From Candidatus Margulisiibacteriota bacterium (lineage in GTDB: Bacteria; Margulisbacteria; WOR-1; JAHJIW01): a DNA stretch of 64,000 bases. The DNA is taken from the NCBI GenBank assembly GCA_018823125.1, contig JAHJIW010000017.1, positions 62,001-126,000 on the forward strand, read 5' to 3'. The notes under the pieces were generated by a model that saw only the letters and a list, made by a program, of their open reading frames with translations, had not been told where the DNA came from and searched no databases. The position numbers and the translations under genes are program-made. Positions 24,555-33,900 of this stretch are shown one piece after another (position 1 is the first letter of the stretch; the number at the start of each line of letters is the position of its first letter).

Positions 24555-26930
24555 CTATGCACCCATGATTACTTCAACGTGGTGCTCTTTACCGTCTAAG
24601 ACCGGAGGGATAACACTGCCTTCAATCTTTTTCCCGTCGAGAGTAACTGATTTTACTCCCTTTTCCACATTTTCGGGATTACGGACGGTAATAAAATAAG
24701 TGTCTCCTCTAAATTTACGCTTTGCCTCAAATCCATTCCAGGTATGCGGGATACAAGGATCAACTATTAATCCGCCGTAATCGGCTCTAACGCCAATGAT
24801 CCATTGCGATGCAGCGACAAAGTTCCAGCAGGCCGAACCGGTCAGCCAGGAATTTTTGCCTTCGCCAAAATCTTTGTGCGCTTTACCCGCAATGACCTGA
24901 CAATAGATATATGGCTCAGTTTTATGCGTATCGGCAATTGGTAACTTGGCTGCCGGCAAAATATTTTTATAATATTTAAATGCGCGGTCGCCTCTTCCCA
25001 CCATGGCTTCGGCAATCATGGCCCAGGGATTAGGATGGCAAAAGATGGCGCCGTTTTCTTTTAATCCCGGAGGATAAAAAGTGATCGAACCGATATTCGG
25101 ACGATAACCATCATACGGCGGATCTAACAGTACGATGCCGTACTTGGTAGCTAAGTGCTTATTAACCGAATCCATGCATTTTTGCGCGCGTTCACCTTCG
25201 GCCACGCCGCTCATTACCGCCCACCCCTGCGTTTCAAGGTAAATTTTACCTTCTTCGCATTTACTGGAGCCTACTGGTTTGCCGTCATCGGTAAAGGCAC
25301 GGACGTACCAGGCCCCATCCCAGGCAACTTCGTTAATTTGATCCGTCATTTTCTTGGCAATTTCGCGGTATTTATCGATTTCTTTATTTCTTCCTGAAAT
25401 TTCGGCTAAGCGCGCCATTTCCTTGGCGGTATAAACTAACATTTGAGCTACCATTACCGATTCGCCCCTGCCTTTGGATCCCGGAAGATTTAAACAGTCG
25501 TTCCAGTCGGCAAAAAACATGAGCGGCAGTCCATGGGGCCCAAGATTAGTAATGGTAAAGTTAATCGCTTTTTCTAAGTGATCGTAAAGCGAGGCAAGGT
25601 TTCCGGATTCAAATGGAATCCTCTCTTCTAAAAAGGCCACGTCGCCGGTTTCTTTAATATATTGCGCTACCGAAATGATCAGCCACAGGTGATCATCGGA
25701 ATAACCGATATCGGTTAAGCCGCTGCCATAACCTTTTTTGGTTAAAGGCGAATACTGGTGATGTGCGTTGCCTTTTTCAAACTGGGTGGAAGCTAGATCA
25801 ATGATTCTTTGTTTAACTTTGGCCGGAATCATGTGCACAAAACCTAAAGTATCCTGATTTGAATCTCTAAAGCCCATGCCACGGCCAATGCCGGATTCAT
25901 AATACGAAGCCGATCTTGACCAGTTAAAAGTGGTCATACACTGATATTGATTCCAGGTGGTGACCATTAAGTTTGTATCTTCGTCTTCGGTTTGAACGCT
26001 TAGCTTATCCAGATTATCTTCCCACTTTGCCGCCAGATCCGCCATGGCCTTGCCTACCCCTTCGGCAGTTCCATACTGCTTCATGACGCGCTTAACATCA
26101 TCCTTATCTTCGGCATAACCTAAGACCATAATATAAGTTTTAGATTCGCCGGCCTTTAAGCTTAGATCGAACTGAAACGCACCCACCGGAGACCAGCCGC
26201 TGGCAATTGATTCCTGACAGCTTCCTTCTACTACTGCGCGAGGATTGGCAAAAGAGCCGTATCTACCGGTAAAATTTCTGCGCTGGGTGTCATATGACTC
26301 AGGCTTTTGATTAGTACAGGCAAAATAAGCAAAAAAGCTGTGCTCTACCCGGTAGCGGGTTAGATGATAAATAATATCGTTTTTAACTTCGGTTTCACCA
26401 ATGTTTAAATTATATTGGTAATCGGTCATATCATTTAAAGCATCCCATAAACAAAATTCAACAAACGGAAAAACCGATAAATTGCGTTTTTTATCGCTTT
26501 CGTTGGTAATTTCAAACATCCAGATTTCCATTTTTTCACCCAGCGGAACCATGTAAGTAGTTGTGGTTTTTATTCCGGAATAGGATGAAGAAATAGTGGT
26601 ATAGCCCAAACCGTGGCGGCACTCGTATTTATACTTTTTTAGATCTTTCATTACCGGCTGCCAGGTTGCAGACCAATAATCCTTGGATTTGTTATCCCTG
26701 ACATAAACATATCTTCCGCCGGCATCCATCGGCACGTTGTTATAGCGATATCTGGTGATTCTTCGTTCTTTGGGATCCTTATAAAAGCTGTAGCCGCCGG
26801 CCGTATTAGAAATTATCGCGCAATACTCCTCGCTGCCTAAATAATTGATCCAGGGAAGCGGGGTATCGGGCCGGGTAACCACAAACTCTTTATTTTCTTT
26901 ATCAAAATATCCGTAATCACTCTGCGTCAT
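24555..26930 (-). CDS. GH94 disaccharide phosphorylase (cellobiose phosphorylase-like)
   Basis: Inverting phosphorylase of family GH94, 791 aa, the usual length. It has the N-terminal beta-sandwich (YGYFDKENKEFVVTRPDTPLPWINYLG), a linker, then the (alpha/alpha)6 barrel with RGMGFRDSNQDTLG, HHQYSPLTKKG and FADWNDCLNLPG, whose Asp is the general acid. No signal peptide, so it works in the cytoplasm, giving Glc-1-P (or GlcNAc-1-P for the chitobiose enzyme). Cellobiose is my preferred substrate but specificity cannot be read by eye. Last gene of the operon with GH42, glmS and a sugar-binding lipoprotein. Confidence 0.92.
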   Translation of the reverse strand: MTQSDYGYFDKENKEFVVTRPDTPLPWINYLGSEEYCAIISNTAGGYSFYKDPKERRITRYRYNNVPMDAGGRYVYVRDNKSKDYWSATWQPVMKDLKKYKYECRHGLGYTTISSSYSGIKTTTTYMVPLGEKMEIWMFEITNESDKKRNLSVFPFVEFCLWDALNDMTDYQYNLNIGETEVKNDIIYHLTRYRVEHSFFAYFACTNQKPESYDTQRRNFTGRYGSFANPRAVVEGSCQESIASGWSPVGAFQFDLSLKAGESKTYIMVLGYAEDKDDVKRVMKQYGTAEGVGKAMADLAAKWEDNLDKLSVQTEDEDTNLMVTTWNQYQCMTTFNWSRSASYYESGIGRGMGFRDSNQDTLGFVHMIPAKVKQRIIDLASTQFEKGNAHHQYSPLTKKGYGSGLTDIGYSDDHLWLIISVAQYIKETGDVAFLEERIPFESGNLASLYDHLEKAINFTITNLGPHGLPLMFFADWNDCLNLPGSKGRGESVMVAQMLVYTAKEMARLAEISGRNKEIDKYREIAKKMTDQINEVAWDGAWYVRAFTDDGKPVGSSKCEEGKIYLETQGWAVMSGVAEGERAQKCMDSVNKHLATKYGIVLLDPPYDGYRPNIGSITFYPPGLKENGAIFCHPNPWAMIAEAMVGRGDRAFKYYKNILPAAKLPIADTHKTEPYIYCQVIAGKAHKDFGEGKNSWLTGSACWNFVAASQWIIGVRADYGGLIVDPCIPHTWNGFEAKRKFRGDTYFITVRNPENVEKGVKSVTLDGKKIEGSVIPPVLDGKEHHVEVIMGA

Positions 26931-26945
26931 TTCTTTCCTGCCTTT

Positions 26946-28994
26946 CTATATTTTCAATAATTTTGCTTCACGCGCCTGCAAAGTAACTGATTTAGCACTT
27001 TTGCGCTGTATCGCAATTTGCACCTTAGCGGAACTATCCGAATGGTTAATTAAATATAAAATTACATCCTTGCCGCCTGGTTTTTCCCATCTTACACATT
27101 CAACCGCTTCGCTGCCTTTGACCGAAATTTTATGGGCGGGCAGCTGACGCTGCAGATAAGCTAAAAGTTTGTGATTTTCCCACTTCAATAACGATTGAAA
27201 CATACTATAACCAGCAAAAATAACTTTACCTCTGCCCAATTTCTTTTCGATAATGGCCGGATGCCCGTCCGCAAACTTAAAAGTTACTCCTTTTTTGGCG
27301 GCAACGATATCCCTGAAGCCGGTGGCTTCGGCTCCGAGTTTATTTAATTTAACCGGAGCCGTTAATATTTCGCTACCGACAAACCTAGCTTCGATTAAAG
27401 CACTTAAAAGCGGGATTTCCCGAAGGTGGGCATTTTCGTTTTTGGCGCCAAAGCGGGCTTCGGTAATTAAAGTGCCGCCGGCTTTAACGAAATTATATAT
27501 TTTCTCAAAAGCTTTTTCGCTCATAACGTAAGGGTTGGGCAGCAGCATTACTTCTTCTTCGATTTTTACGTCTGCTCTTTCGAGCTGTCCTTCAAAGATA
27601 AATCGCGGAGAAAGTCCTCTCCCGTATCCAACGCGATAAGCGCCGGCAATACTATTTAATGAATGAAAGAGTCCGATATCGCCTCTTCCCGAAAACCAGT
27701 GCGAGGGAACGCTGCGTTGCGGGCCTTCTTCTTGATAAGTTTCGATTTCGGAGCCCTTTAAATATACAATTGCAATATCGCTTTTAATTGAATAACCGTC
27801 TAGTGCGGCATAGTTATCTTTAACTTCCTTGCCGACGCGTTTAATGGCCTTGAGGCGGTCCGTAGGAGAGCCGTCCTGAGCAATAATGCCAAAGCCGCCG
27901 GTTTCTGAGCCGATTAATGCCGGCCTGAAAACGTGGTATAAAATTCCTTCGGCCCCGTGCGCCACCGATTGGTGCGTCCAGGAAATTATTTCTCCGTAAG
28001 ATACTGACGCCGGACTTCCCCAGCGAATATTAGGGCCGCCCTGCATTTCGGCAACGATAAATTTTGATCCGGCAGCTTCACAAATACCTCTCCAGATATC
28101 TGCATTTTCGGCTAAAGACTCAACTGTATTATCCGTTCCTTTAGGATAAACGTCCCATCCGTACCAATCCATCCCTTGCGCTACTCTTTCGTGATCCGGA
28201 ACGCGGTTGCAGATACTGATAAAGTTGTTGGTTCCGATTGTATGCTCAGTATCAATTTTTTTAACTTCCTGGTATAAAGTTTTAAGCCAGTCATTTAAGC
28301 GGTCGCTTTTAAAACGGAACCAATCCAGATAAATATGAGGATTCCCCCCGTTCCAAAAGCCGCATTTAGGAGTAGAAATTTGATTAAAGCTGCCAAAGCG
28401 CGATCCCCAAAACGAAGTTCCCCAGGCTTCATTAAGTTGGTCCAGTATTTTATATTTTTTACGGGCCCATTCGATAAATTGATTTAAAGTATGCTCACAA
28501 TGGCAAAAATCTTTATTTTCGGTAGCATCCAGCGGCGGATAAGTTGGTTCATTATCAATTTGCCAGCTGCAAATCGCCGGATGATCTTTATACTTTGTAA
28601 TCACCGCTTTTAAATATTTTTTGGAAAGCTTAAGGTAGAGGTCGCTGTCGCGGCAAATATTGGGGCGCGGGCCGTATTCGGGAGTTAAAATCCCATCTTG
28701 GTCACAAGCACGAACTGCAGGATACTTTTTAATTAACCATTGCGGGGCGTAGGCGGTACCAACACCAAAAACAATTTTAAGTTTAAGGTTAGCGGCAATT
28801 TTAAGGGCTTCATCAAATATTTCGAAATCAAAATTTTCTTCGGAGGTTTGAATGTTGCCCCAGCTCATCTCACCAAAGCGCACCGTATTGGCTCCGGCCT
28901 CGGCAATTAAAGAAAAAGCCCCCGCCAGATACTTGCGTGGCCATTTATCCGGGTAAAAAGTCATCCCAAAAATAAATTCTTGGTTTCTGGTCAT
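26946..28994 (-). CDS. GH42 beta-galactosidase
   Basis: Family GH42 enzyme of 682 aa without signal peptide. N-terminal TIM barrel with FGMTFYPDKWPRKYLAG; acid/base Glu149 in WQIDNEPTYP and nucleophile Glu316 in FIVAEMQGG. The trimerisation domain follows (about 390-590) with a small C-terminal beta domain. A CxC-type cysteine group (FCHCEH) lies where many GH42 enzymes bind zinc. It overlaps glmS by 4 bases and ends 15 bases before GH94, so the cell hydrolyses an imported galactoside or related oligosaccharide. Confidence 0.93.
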   Translation of the reverse strand: MTRNQEFIFGMTFYPDKWPRKYLAGAFSLIAEAGANTVRFGEMSWGNIQTSEENFDFEIFDEALKIAANLKLKIVFGVGTAYAPQWLIKKYPAVRACDQDGILTPEYGPRPNICRDSDLYLKLSKKYLKAVITKYKDHPAICSWQIDNEPTYPPLDATENKDFCHCEHTLNQFIEWARKKYKILDQLNEAWGTSFWGSRFGSFNQISTPKCGFWNGGNPHIYLDWFRFKSDRLNDWLKTLYQEVKKIDTEHTIGTNNFISICNRVPDHERVAQGMDWYGWDVYPKGTDNTVESLAENADIWRGICEAAGSKFIVAEMQGGPNIRWGSPASVSYGEIISWTHQSVAHGAEGILYHVFRPALIGSETGGFGIIAQDGSPTDRLKAIKRVGKEVKDNYAALDGYSIKSDIAIVYLKGSEIETYQEEGPQRSVPSHWFSGRGDIGLFHSLNSIAGAYRVGYGRGLSPRFIFEGQLERADVKIEEEVMLLPNPYVMSEKAFEKIYNFVKAGGTLITEARFGAKNENAHLREIPLLSALIEARFVGSEILTAPVKLNKLGAEATGFRDIVAAKKGVTFKFADGHPAIIEKKLGRGKVIFAGYSMFQSLLKWENHKLLAYLQRQLPAHKISVKGSEAVECVRWEKPGGKDVILYLINHSDSSAKVQIAIQRKSAKSVTLQAREAKLLKI

Positions 28995-30820
28995 TCTACC
29001 GTAACACTCTTGGCTAAATTTCTCGGCTGATCAACATGGCAGCCCCGCTTAACTGCGATGTAATACGCAAATAATTGCAAGGGGACGACTGCCAGCATCG
29101 GGCTGACCGCCTCGGTTGATGCCGGGATATAAATAATTTCGTCTGCTTTTTCTTTTACCATCTGATCCCCTTCAGAGGCAATCGCAATTACAATTCCTCC
29201 GCGGGCTTTAACTTCTTCGATATTACCTAATATTTTATCGTAACGGCGGCCGTGCATCGCTAAAACCACCACCGGCATGTTTTTATCAATCAAAGCGATG
29301 GGGCCGTGTTTCATCTCTGCGGCCGGATAGCCTTCGGCATGGATATAAGAAACTTCTTTTAGCTTTAAAGCGCCTTCGAGAGCTACCGGAAAACCTTTCC
29401 CTCGTCCTAAATACAAAGCATTGGTGCTGTTATAAAATTTTTCGCTTAATTTTTCGACATCCGCTTCTTTGGCTAAGACACGTTCCATTTTATCGGGAAT
29501 TTCCATTAAGTTATTAATCATCTGAATGGCTTTGGCTTGAGGAAGAGTTTTTCTGACTTGCCCAAAAAGTACAGTCAATAAATAAATTACTGCCAGCTGA
29601 GTAGTAAAAGCTTTAGTTGAAGCTACTCCAATTTCGGGACCAGCATCGGTATAAATAACGCCGTGTGATTCGCGTGCCAGTGAAGAGCCGACAACGTTAC
29701 AGATAGAGATCACCTTCGCCCCTCGCGCTTTTGCTTCCCAGACCGCACCCAAAGTATCAGCGGTTTCACCAGATTGACTAACTGCAATCAACAGAGTTTT
29801 ATCGTCTACAATTGGTTCGCGGTAGCGGAATTCAGCCGCATATTCTACCTCTACCGGGATCTTGGCATACCGCTCCATCAGATACTCGCCCACTAAGGCC
29901 GCATGCCATGAAGTTCCGCAAGCCGTAAAAATAATGCGGTTAAAGTGCCTGATTTCTTTAGGTTCTAAGTTTAATTCATCAAAATGTACCTTAGCCGAAT
30001 CAACGTTAACACGGTGGGCAATCGTTTTTCGAATGGCACCCGGCTGCTCGTGAATTTCTTTCAGCATAAAGTGGGCATAACCGCCCTTTTCAGCGGATTC
30101 GGGATCCCAGGATATCAAAGTAGGTTTTCTTTTAACCGGTTTTCCGTCCAGCGTTGAAATTTGAATTTTTTTGCGCTGGATAGTGGCGACTTCTTCATCC
30201 TCTAAATAAATAACTTTACTGGTGTATTTGATAATCGCAGGGATATCCGATGAGATAAAAGCCTCGTTATCCGATAGTCCAACAATTAAAGGGCTTCCTT
30301 TCCGAGCACAAACTATTTTTCCTGGTTCCTGTTCACAAATGGCCGCAATGGCGTAAGAACCGGTAACCTCCTGCAAGGCTTGGCGCATGGCTTTTTCGAG
30401 GTCTCCCTTATAATACTTTTCAACGAGATGCACGATAACTTCGGTGTCGGTGGTTGATTTAAATTTATGTCCTTCTTCGGAAAGCTTTCTTCTTAGTTCG
30501 AGGTAGTTTTCGATGATGCCATTGTGGACCAGGGCAATTTTACCGTCGCAACTAGTATGCGGGTGGCTGTTTACGTCAGAAGGGCTCCCGTGGGTTGCCC
30601 AACGCGTGTGCCCGATCCCCATTTCTCCGCCGATGGGCTTATCGGTTAAAAGTTCTTCAAGCTCGGCAATTTTTCCTTCGCACTTGGAGACAAAAATACG
30701 GCCGTGCTCATAAGTTGCCACCCCGGCCGAATCATAGCCGCGGTATTCTAGTTTTTTTAAGCCCTCGACAATAAAGGGAACCGCTTCACTTTTCCCGATA
30801 TATCCAAAGATTCCGCACAT
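28991..30820 (-). CDS. glmS: Glutamine-fructose-6-phosphate aminotransferase (isomerizing)
   Basis: Makes glucosamine-6-phosphate, entry point to UDP-GlcNAc. 609 aa: N-terminal class II amidotransferase domain starting CGIFGYIG (Cys1 after Met removal) with GHTRWATHG, then two SIS sugar-isomerase domains (TACGTSWHA, SQSGETADT) and the end LAKSVTVE. There is no room for a glmS ribozyme in the 21-base gap to the upstream lipoprotein gene. Sitting inside a sugar-catabolic operon is unusual and may mean that an amino sugar is handled or that this is the only glmS. Confidence 0.97.
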   Translation of the reverse strand: MCGIFGYIGKSEAVPFIVEGLKKLEYRGYDSAGVATYEHGRIFVSKCEGKIAELEELLTDKPIGGEMGIGHTRWATHGSPSDVNSHPHTSCDGKIALVHNGIIENYLELRRKLSEEGHKFKSTTDTEVIVHLVEKYYKGDLEKAMRQALQEVTGSYAIAAICEQEPGKIVCARKGSPLIVGLSDNEAFISSDIPAIIKYTSKVIYLEDEEVATIQRKKIQISTLDGKPVKRKPTLISWDPESAEKGGYAHFMLKEIHEQPGAIRKTIAHRVNVDSAKVHFDELNLEPKEIRHFNRIIFTACGTSWHAALVGEYLMERYAKIPVEVEYAAEFRYREPIVDDKTLLIAVSQSGETADTLGAVWEAKARGAKVISICNVVGSSLARESHGVIYTDAGPEIGVASTKAFTTQLAVIYLLTVLFGQVRKTLPQAKAIQMINNLMEIPDKMERVLAKEADVEKLSEKFYNSTNALYLGRGKGFPVALEGALKLKEVSYIHAEGYPAAEMKHGPIALIDKNMPVVVLAMHGRRYDKILGNIEEVKARGGIVIAIASEGDQMVKEKADEIIYIPASTEAVSPMLAVVPLQLFAYYIAVKRGCHVDQPRNLAKSVTVE

Positions 30821-30841
30821 AATTTAATTTCCTAAATAATA

Positions 30842-32176
30842 TTATTTGGTCTGAGATAAAACTGAATCGGCTTCGCCGGCCGCCAGCTTAAGTTGTTTAG
30901 CAATTTCTTCAGGCTGCACACCTATCGATGAACCAGTTACGTAATCCCACATAATTCCAAAACGGCGCGTTAAAATTGGCTCAAGTACGCCCCAGGCAGG
31001 AATACAGGGATAGGTTTTTCCGTATTTTATCGCTTCTTTAAACACTTTGCGCTGCTGGTTAGCGGTAATATACGGATCGTTGAAAGCTTCCATCCTCGAA
31101 GGCAAGAAGCCGGTTACTTTTGCATAAGAAATTTGAGATTCCTTTTTCATTAAATGTTTGATTGCTCTCCAGGCTTGCTCCTTATGTTTAGAAGCTTTAA
31201 AAATGGCCAGATTTGAACCACCAATAAAGGTATATCTACCCTTCGGTCCTTTTGGATAAGGCGCTACGTTAAAGTTGCGCGAAGCCACGCTGCCCGCCGC
31301 TCCACCTTGTTGCGGTGGAGTAGTTAAAGTTTTTACTTCGTACGGACCATCAAAGTAAATCGCCACTGCCCCTTGGTTAAAGTTTGAAGAAACCTGGGCA
31401 GAATTGAGTTCCAAATATTCCAGCGGGACAAAACCTTTCTTAACTAAATCTACGTAAAAAACCACTCCGTTGAAAGCTTGTTTGCTATCCAACAATGATT
31501 TTTTATTGTCTTTTGAGACGAAATCTCCGCCCGCTCCCCAAATCCACGGGGCTAGGTTATGAATAACGTTCCAGTCATTTTTACCGGAAATACCCAGCGG
31601 AGCAACTTTTACTCCATCGATAACTAAATTTGCTGTTTTAATTTTTTCGAGAGCATTTACAAAAGAATTCCAATCGTTTAAATCTTTACTGGTTAAGCCT
31701 AACTTATTAAATACGTCGGTCCGATAGTACATCGCCCGCGCGTCTACGATCCAGGGGATCGCAGTAACCTGGTCAGCGCCAGAAAGGCCGTGGGTTGACC
31801 AGGCGGCAGGCACAAATGCGGAAGGACCGCCAATTTCATCCACGCGATCTTTCATGTCCCACAAGGCGTTCATGCTGGAAATTGATCCGACCCAGGTTGA
31901 ACCTAGCTGAACGATATCGGGAACGTCATTGGAGGTAGCGGCAGTGGTAATTTTAGTCCAGGCTGCTCCCCAATCGACTGAAGTAACTTTCACTTTAATA
32001 TCCGGGTTTTCCTTTTCAAAATCCTTAAAGATATTTTCTAAATCGGTAACCGGCTCTAGGGAATTGGGCATGATCCAGATATTGAGCGTAACTGGACCTT
32101 TTTCTTCTTCGGCGCAACTTGAAATCACAAAAGCAGCCATCAGGATTAATACGATTAACAGGAATTTTTTTAACAT
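30842..32176 (-). CDS. Sugar ABC transporter substrate-binding lipoprotein
   Basis: Family 1 extracellular solute-binding protein (444 aa). Lipoprotein signal with lipobox ISSC (Cys21), then VTLNIWIMPNS and the solute-binding block GSTWVGSIS. Later FNVAPYPKGPKG and FIGGSNLAIFKASKHKEQAW are typical of oligosaccharide binders. First gene of the operon; strong RBS AAAGGAGG. No permease or ATPase gene is nearby, so partner subunits must be encoded elsewhere. Controlled by a sigma-70 promoter with a large palindrome just after the start point. Confidence 0.93.
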   Translation of the reverse strand: MLKKFLLIVLILMAAFVISSCAEEEKGPVTLNIWIMPNSLEPVTDLENIFKDFEKENPDIKVKVTSVDWGAAWTKITTAATSNDVPDIVQLGSTWVGSISSMNALWDMKDRVDEIGGPSAFVPAAWSTHGLSGADQVTAIPWIVDARAMYYRTDVFNKLGLTSKDLNDWNSFVNALEKIKTANLVIDGVKVAPLGISGKNDWNVIHNLAPWIWGAGGDFVSKDNKKSLLDSKQAFNGVVFYVDLVKKGFVPLEYLELNSAQVSSNFNQGAVAIYFDGPYEVKTLTTPPQQGGAAGSVASRNFNVAPYPKGPKGRYTFIGGSNLAIFKASKHKEQAWRAIKHLMKKESQISYAKVTGFLPSRMEAFNDPYITANQQRKVFKEAIKYGKTYPCIPAWGVLEPILTRRFGIMWDYVTGSSIGVQPEEIAKQLKLAAGEADSVLSQTK

Positions 32177-32203
32177 TATGGAAGCCTCCTTTTAGAAACC
32201 AAA

Positions 32204-32230
32204 AACTCAAAACGTCAAACGCTTTGAGTT
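32204..32230 (-). promoter_or_regulatory. 27-bp palindromic operator of sugar operon
   Basis: Minus strand AACTCAAAGCGT, TTG, ACGTTTTGAGTT: two 12-base arms with one mismatch pair around a 3-base centre. It lies about 15 bases downstream of the -10 box in the 5' leader, a typical repressor site (for example for a LacI-family protein). No regulator gene lies in the window. Confidence 0.75.
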
Positions 32231-32244
32231 AATTTGTATACATT

Positions 32245-32273
32245 ATTATACCTAATAACCGGCTGAGCTTCAA
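32245..32273 (-). promoter_or_regulatory. Sigma-70 promoter of sugar operon
   Basis: Minus strand TTGAAG (32273-32268), exactly 17 bases, TATAAT (32250-32245). Confidence 0.75.
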
Positions 32274-32317
32274 TTAAATATAAGCAATCAAAATCAGGAA
32301 ATATTATTGCAAATATG

Positions 32318-32345
32318 TGAAATTTCCGCTATAAATTACCGAAAC
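32318..32345 (+). promoter_or_regulatory. Sigma-28-type promoter, copy 8
   Basis: TGAAATTT (32318-32325), 12 bases, ACCGAAAC (32338-32345); weaker -10 (CGAAA instead of CGATA). Confidence 0.68.
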
Positions 32346-32370
32346 ATAAATAGAAAGAAAGGGGTTGGCT

Positions 32371-33174
32371 TTGGTGTCCAAAATTGTAAGAAGAGGAATC
32401 AAAATTGCTGATTCATACTTAATGACCCATGCCAAAAGGCACGCTGATTTTAAACATTTAGCCGAAGCTGCGCTGGCTAGAAAAGCCGGGCAAGCCATTA
32501 GGGATCCGTTGCGCCTCCAGGACATTCGTCTGGGAAATCCATTAATTTTTCAAAGTGAACATTTCCCTTATGAAACACGGGTCAGGCAAAATAAGCCTCA
32601 AAGCATCAGGTGGAATAAGATAACCACTGAAACCCTGCGGGGAAATGTTTATATAGAAATTGCTATCCTTCCGGTTCAAGCCACCTCTTACCGCGTCACC
32701 AGCGCACTAGCGCAGGATGAAAATATGGGCAATCAATTTTCTTGTGTTGGCCAACACCAAACGTTAGTAAATTTAGGGGCCCCGCACCGCTACGCGCGTG
32801 CCATTCGTGATTTTTCCCCGCAAAATGACCCGGTAAAAATCCGTGAGTTTTTGCCATTAACAAATACCGAAGCTGCAGTTGGGATCTGGCAACTATGCGG
32901 GCAAGCATTACAAAGTGAGTTTGGATTGACGCATTTTGTGATCACTAACACGCTTCCGCTTTATCTAATTAAAACTCCAACAGAGAGCGATTACGACCTG
33001 AGGGTTTTTGATCTGGCCAGGCCCGGCAGCCGCCCGCTCCGGCCAAGTTCTTTTGGGGACACGCGCTTACCTGAAAACACCGGAATTGTTTTCTGGAATT
33101 TCGTAGTTGAGTGTGCTGAGGTAGAAACCACAAATATTGAAACCACTGATTCCTTAGATTTTTCTATTGGGTAG
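32371..33174 (+). CDS. Hypothetical protein (about 267 aa), sigma-28-type promoter
   Basis: No family recognised. The start is uncertain: AAAGGGG ends at 32364, so TTG 32371 (6 bases on) or GTG 32374 are better than TTG 32365, which touches the site. The first 40 residues are basic and helical (KIVRRGIKIADSYL); the rest is mixed alpha/beta, with TGIVFWNFVVEC near the end. No signal peptide or membrane helix. It stands alone between the sugar operon (divergent) and the AbiE pair (convergent) and shares the promoter class of the other orphans. Confidence 0.7.
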   Translation: MVSKIVRRGIKIADSYLMTHAKRHADFKHLAEAALARKAGQAIRDPLRLQDIRLGNPLIFQSEHFPYETRVRQNKPQSIRWNKITTETLRGNVYIEIAILPVQATSYRVTSALAQDENMGNQFSCVGQHQTLVNLGAPHRYARAIRDFSPQNDPVKIREFLPLTNTEAAVGIWQLCGQALQSEFGLTHFVITNTLPLYLIKTPTESDYDLRVFDLARPGSRPLRPSSFGDTRLPENTGIVFWNFVVECAEVETTNIETTDSLDFSIG

Positions 33175-33183
33175 CAGCTAATA

Positions 33184-33900
33184 TCAAACAACAAAGCGCC
33201 TTATTTCCGAAATCAATGTCTGTTTAAAATCCTTAATTATTCGCTGTTGACCTTGTGGTAAAAACTCTCCCAATTCATGCTTAAAATTTATCTGCGTTTT
33301 TTCTACTAGCGGCAAAACCATCTTCAAAACTGCCTTTTCGGGCAATAGATTTGCCCGCAGCATAAAATAAAGGTCGTAAAAATCCCTTGGTTTTTTGCGG
33401 TTCAACAGCGCCTCAATTTTTTCGGCGATCAATTCTTCCCTTTTGAGGGCCATAACCGAATAAGCATCAATGTACGGGTTATCAATCAAGACTAGCTCCC
33501 CGGAAGGTTTCTTTTTCCGCGCCGAAATTTCAAGGGTTACGCCAAATTTTTCTCCGCCAATTTCAAAATCGATTATTGACAAATAACCTCCAGAGGTTAT
33601 GGTTGCCTCATTAATATCAATGGCAATTCCTTCCTTATCTATCCTCAGGGAAACCTCCTCGATCAAATCTTCAATTAGCTTACGGTTAATTGATGGTGCA
33701 GAAAAATCAAGATCTTCGGAAAAACGCGGGCTGCGGTACAAAATGCGCAATGCCGTACCGCCTTTAAAATATATGTTTTCGGATTTTTCCAGTGAATAAA
33801 AATAATTTAAGAACAGATTTTGCATATATTCGCGCACCACATTTATAAAAGTGGTTTGGGTTTTTACCGCTAATTCTCTAAGCCGTTTTTCTGAAAGCAT
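33184..33900 (-). CDS. abiEii: AbiEii-type nucleotidyltransferase toxin
   Basis: 238 aa. The nucleotidyltransferase core YFKGGTALRILYRSPRFSEDLDFSA (about 43-67) carries GG-T and R-x-S-x-D-L-D-F, the AbiEii signature. The Lys/Asp block LIAEKIEALLNRKKPRDFYDLY (about 155-180) is the conserved C-terminal motif. It overlaps the upstream AbiEi-like gene by 23 bases, as in type IV toxin-antitoxin systems that act in abortive phage defence. The toxin is proposed to modify tRNA or nucleotides in related proteins. Confidence 0.92.
   Translation of the reverse strand: MLSEKRLRELAVKTQTTFINVVREYMQNLFLNYFYSLEKSENIYFKGGTALRILYRSPRFSEDLDFSAPSINRKLIEDLIEEVSLRIDKEGIAIDINEATITSGGYLSIIDFEIGGEKFGVTLEISARKKKPSGELVLIDNPYIDAYSVMALKREELIAEKIEALLNRKKPRDFYDLYFMLRANLLPEKAVLKMVLPLVEKTQINFKHELGEFLPQGQQRIIKDFKQTLISEIRRFVV

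Noticed and set aside
30821..30841. glmS ribozyme before glmS
   Set aside because: Only 21 bases separate glmS from the upstream gene; no room for the ribozyme core.
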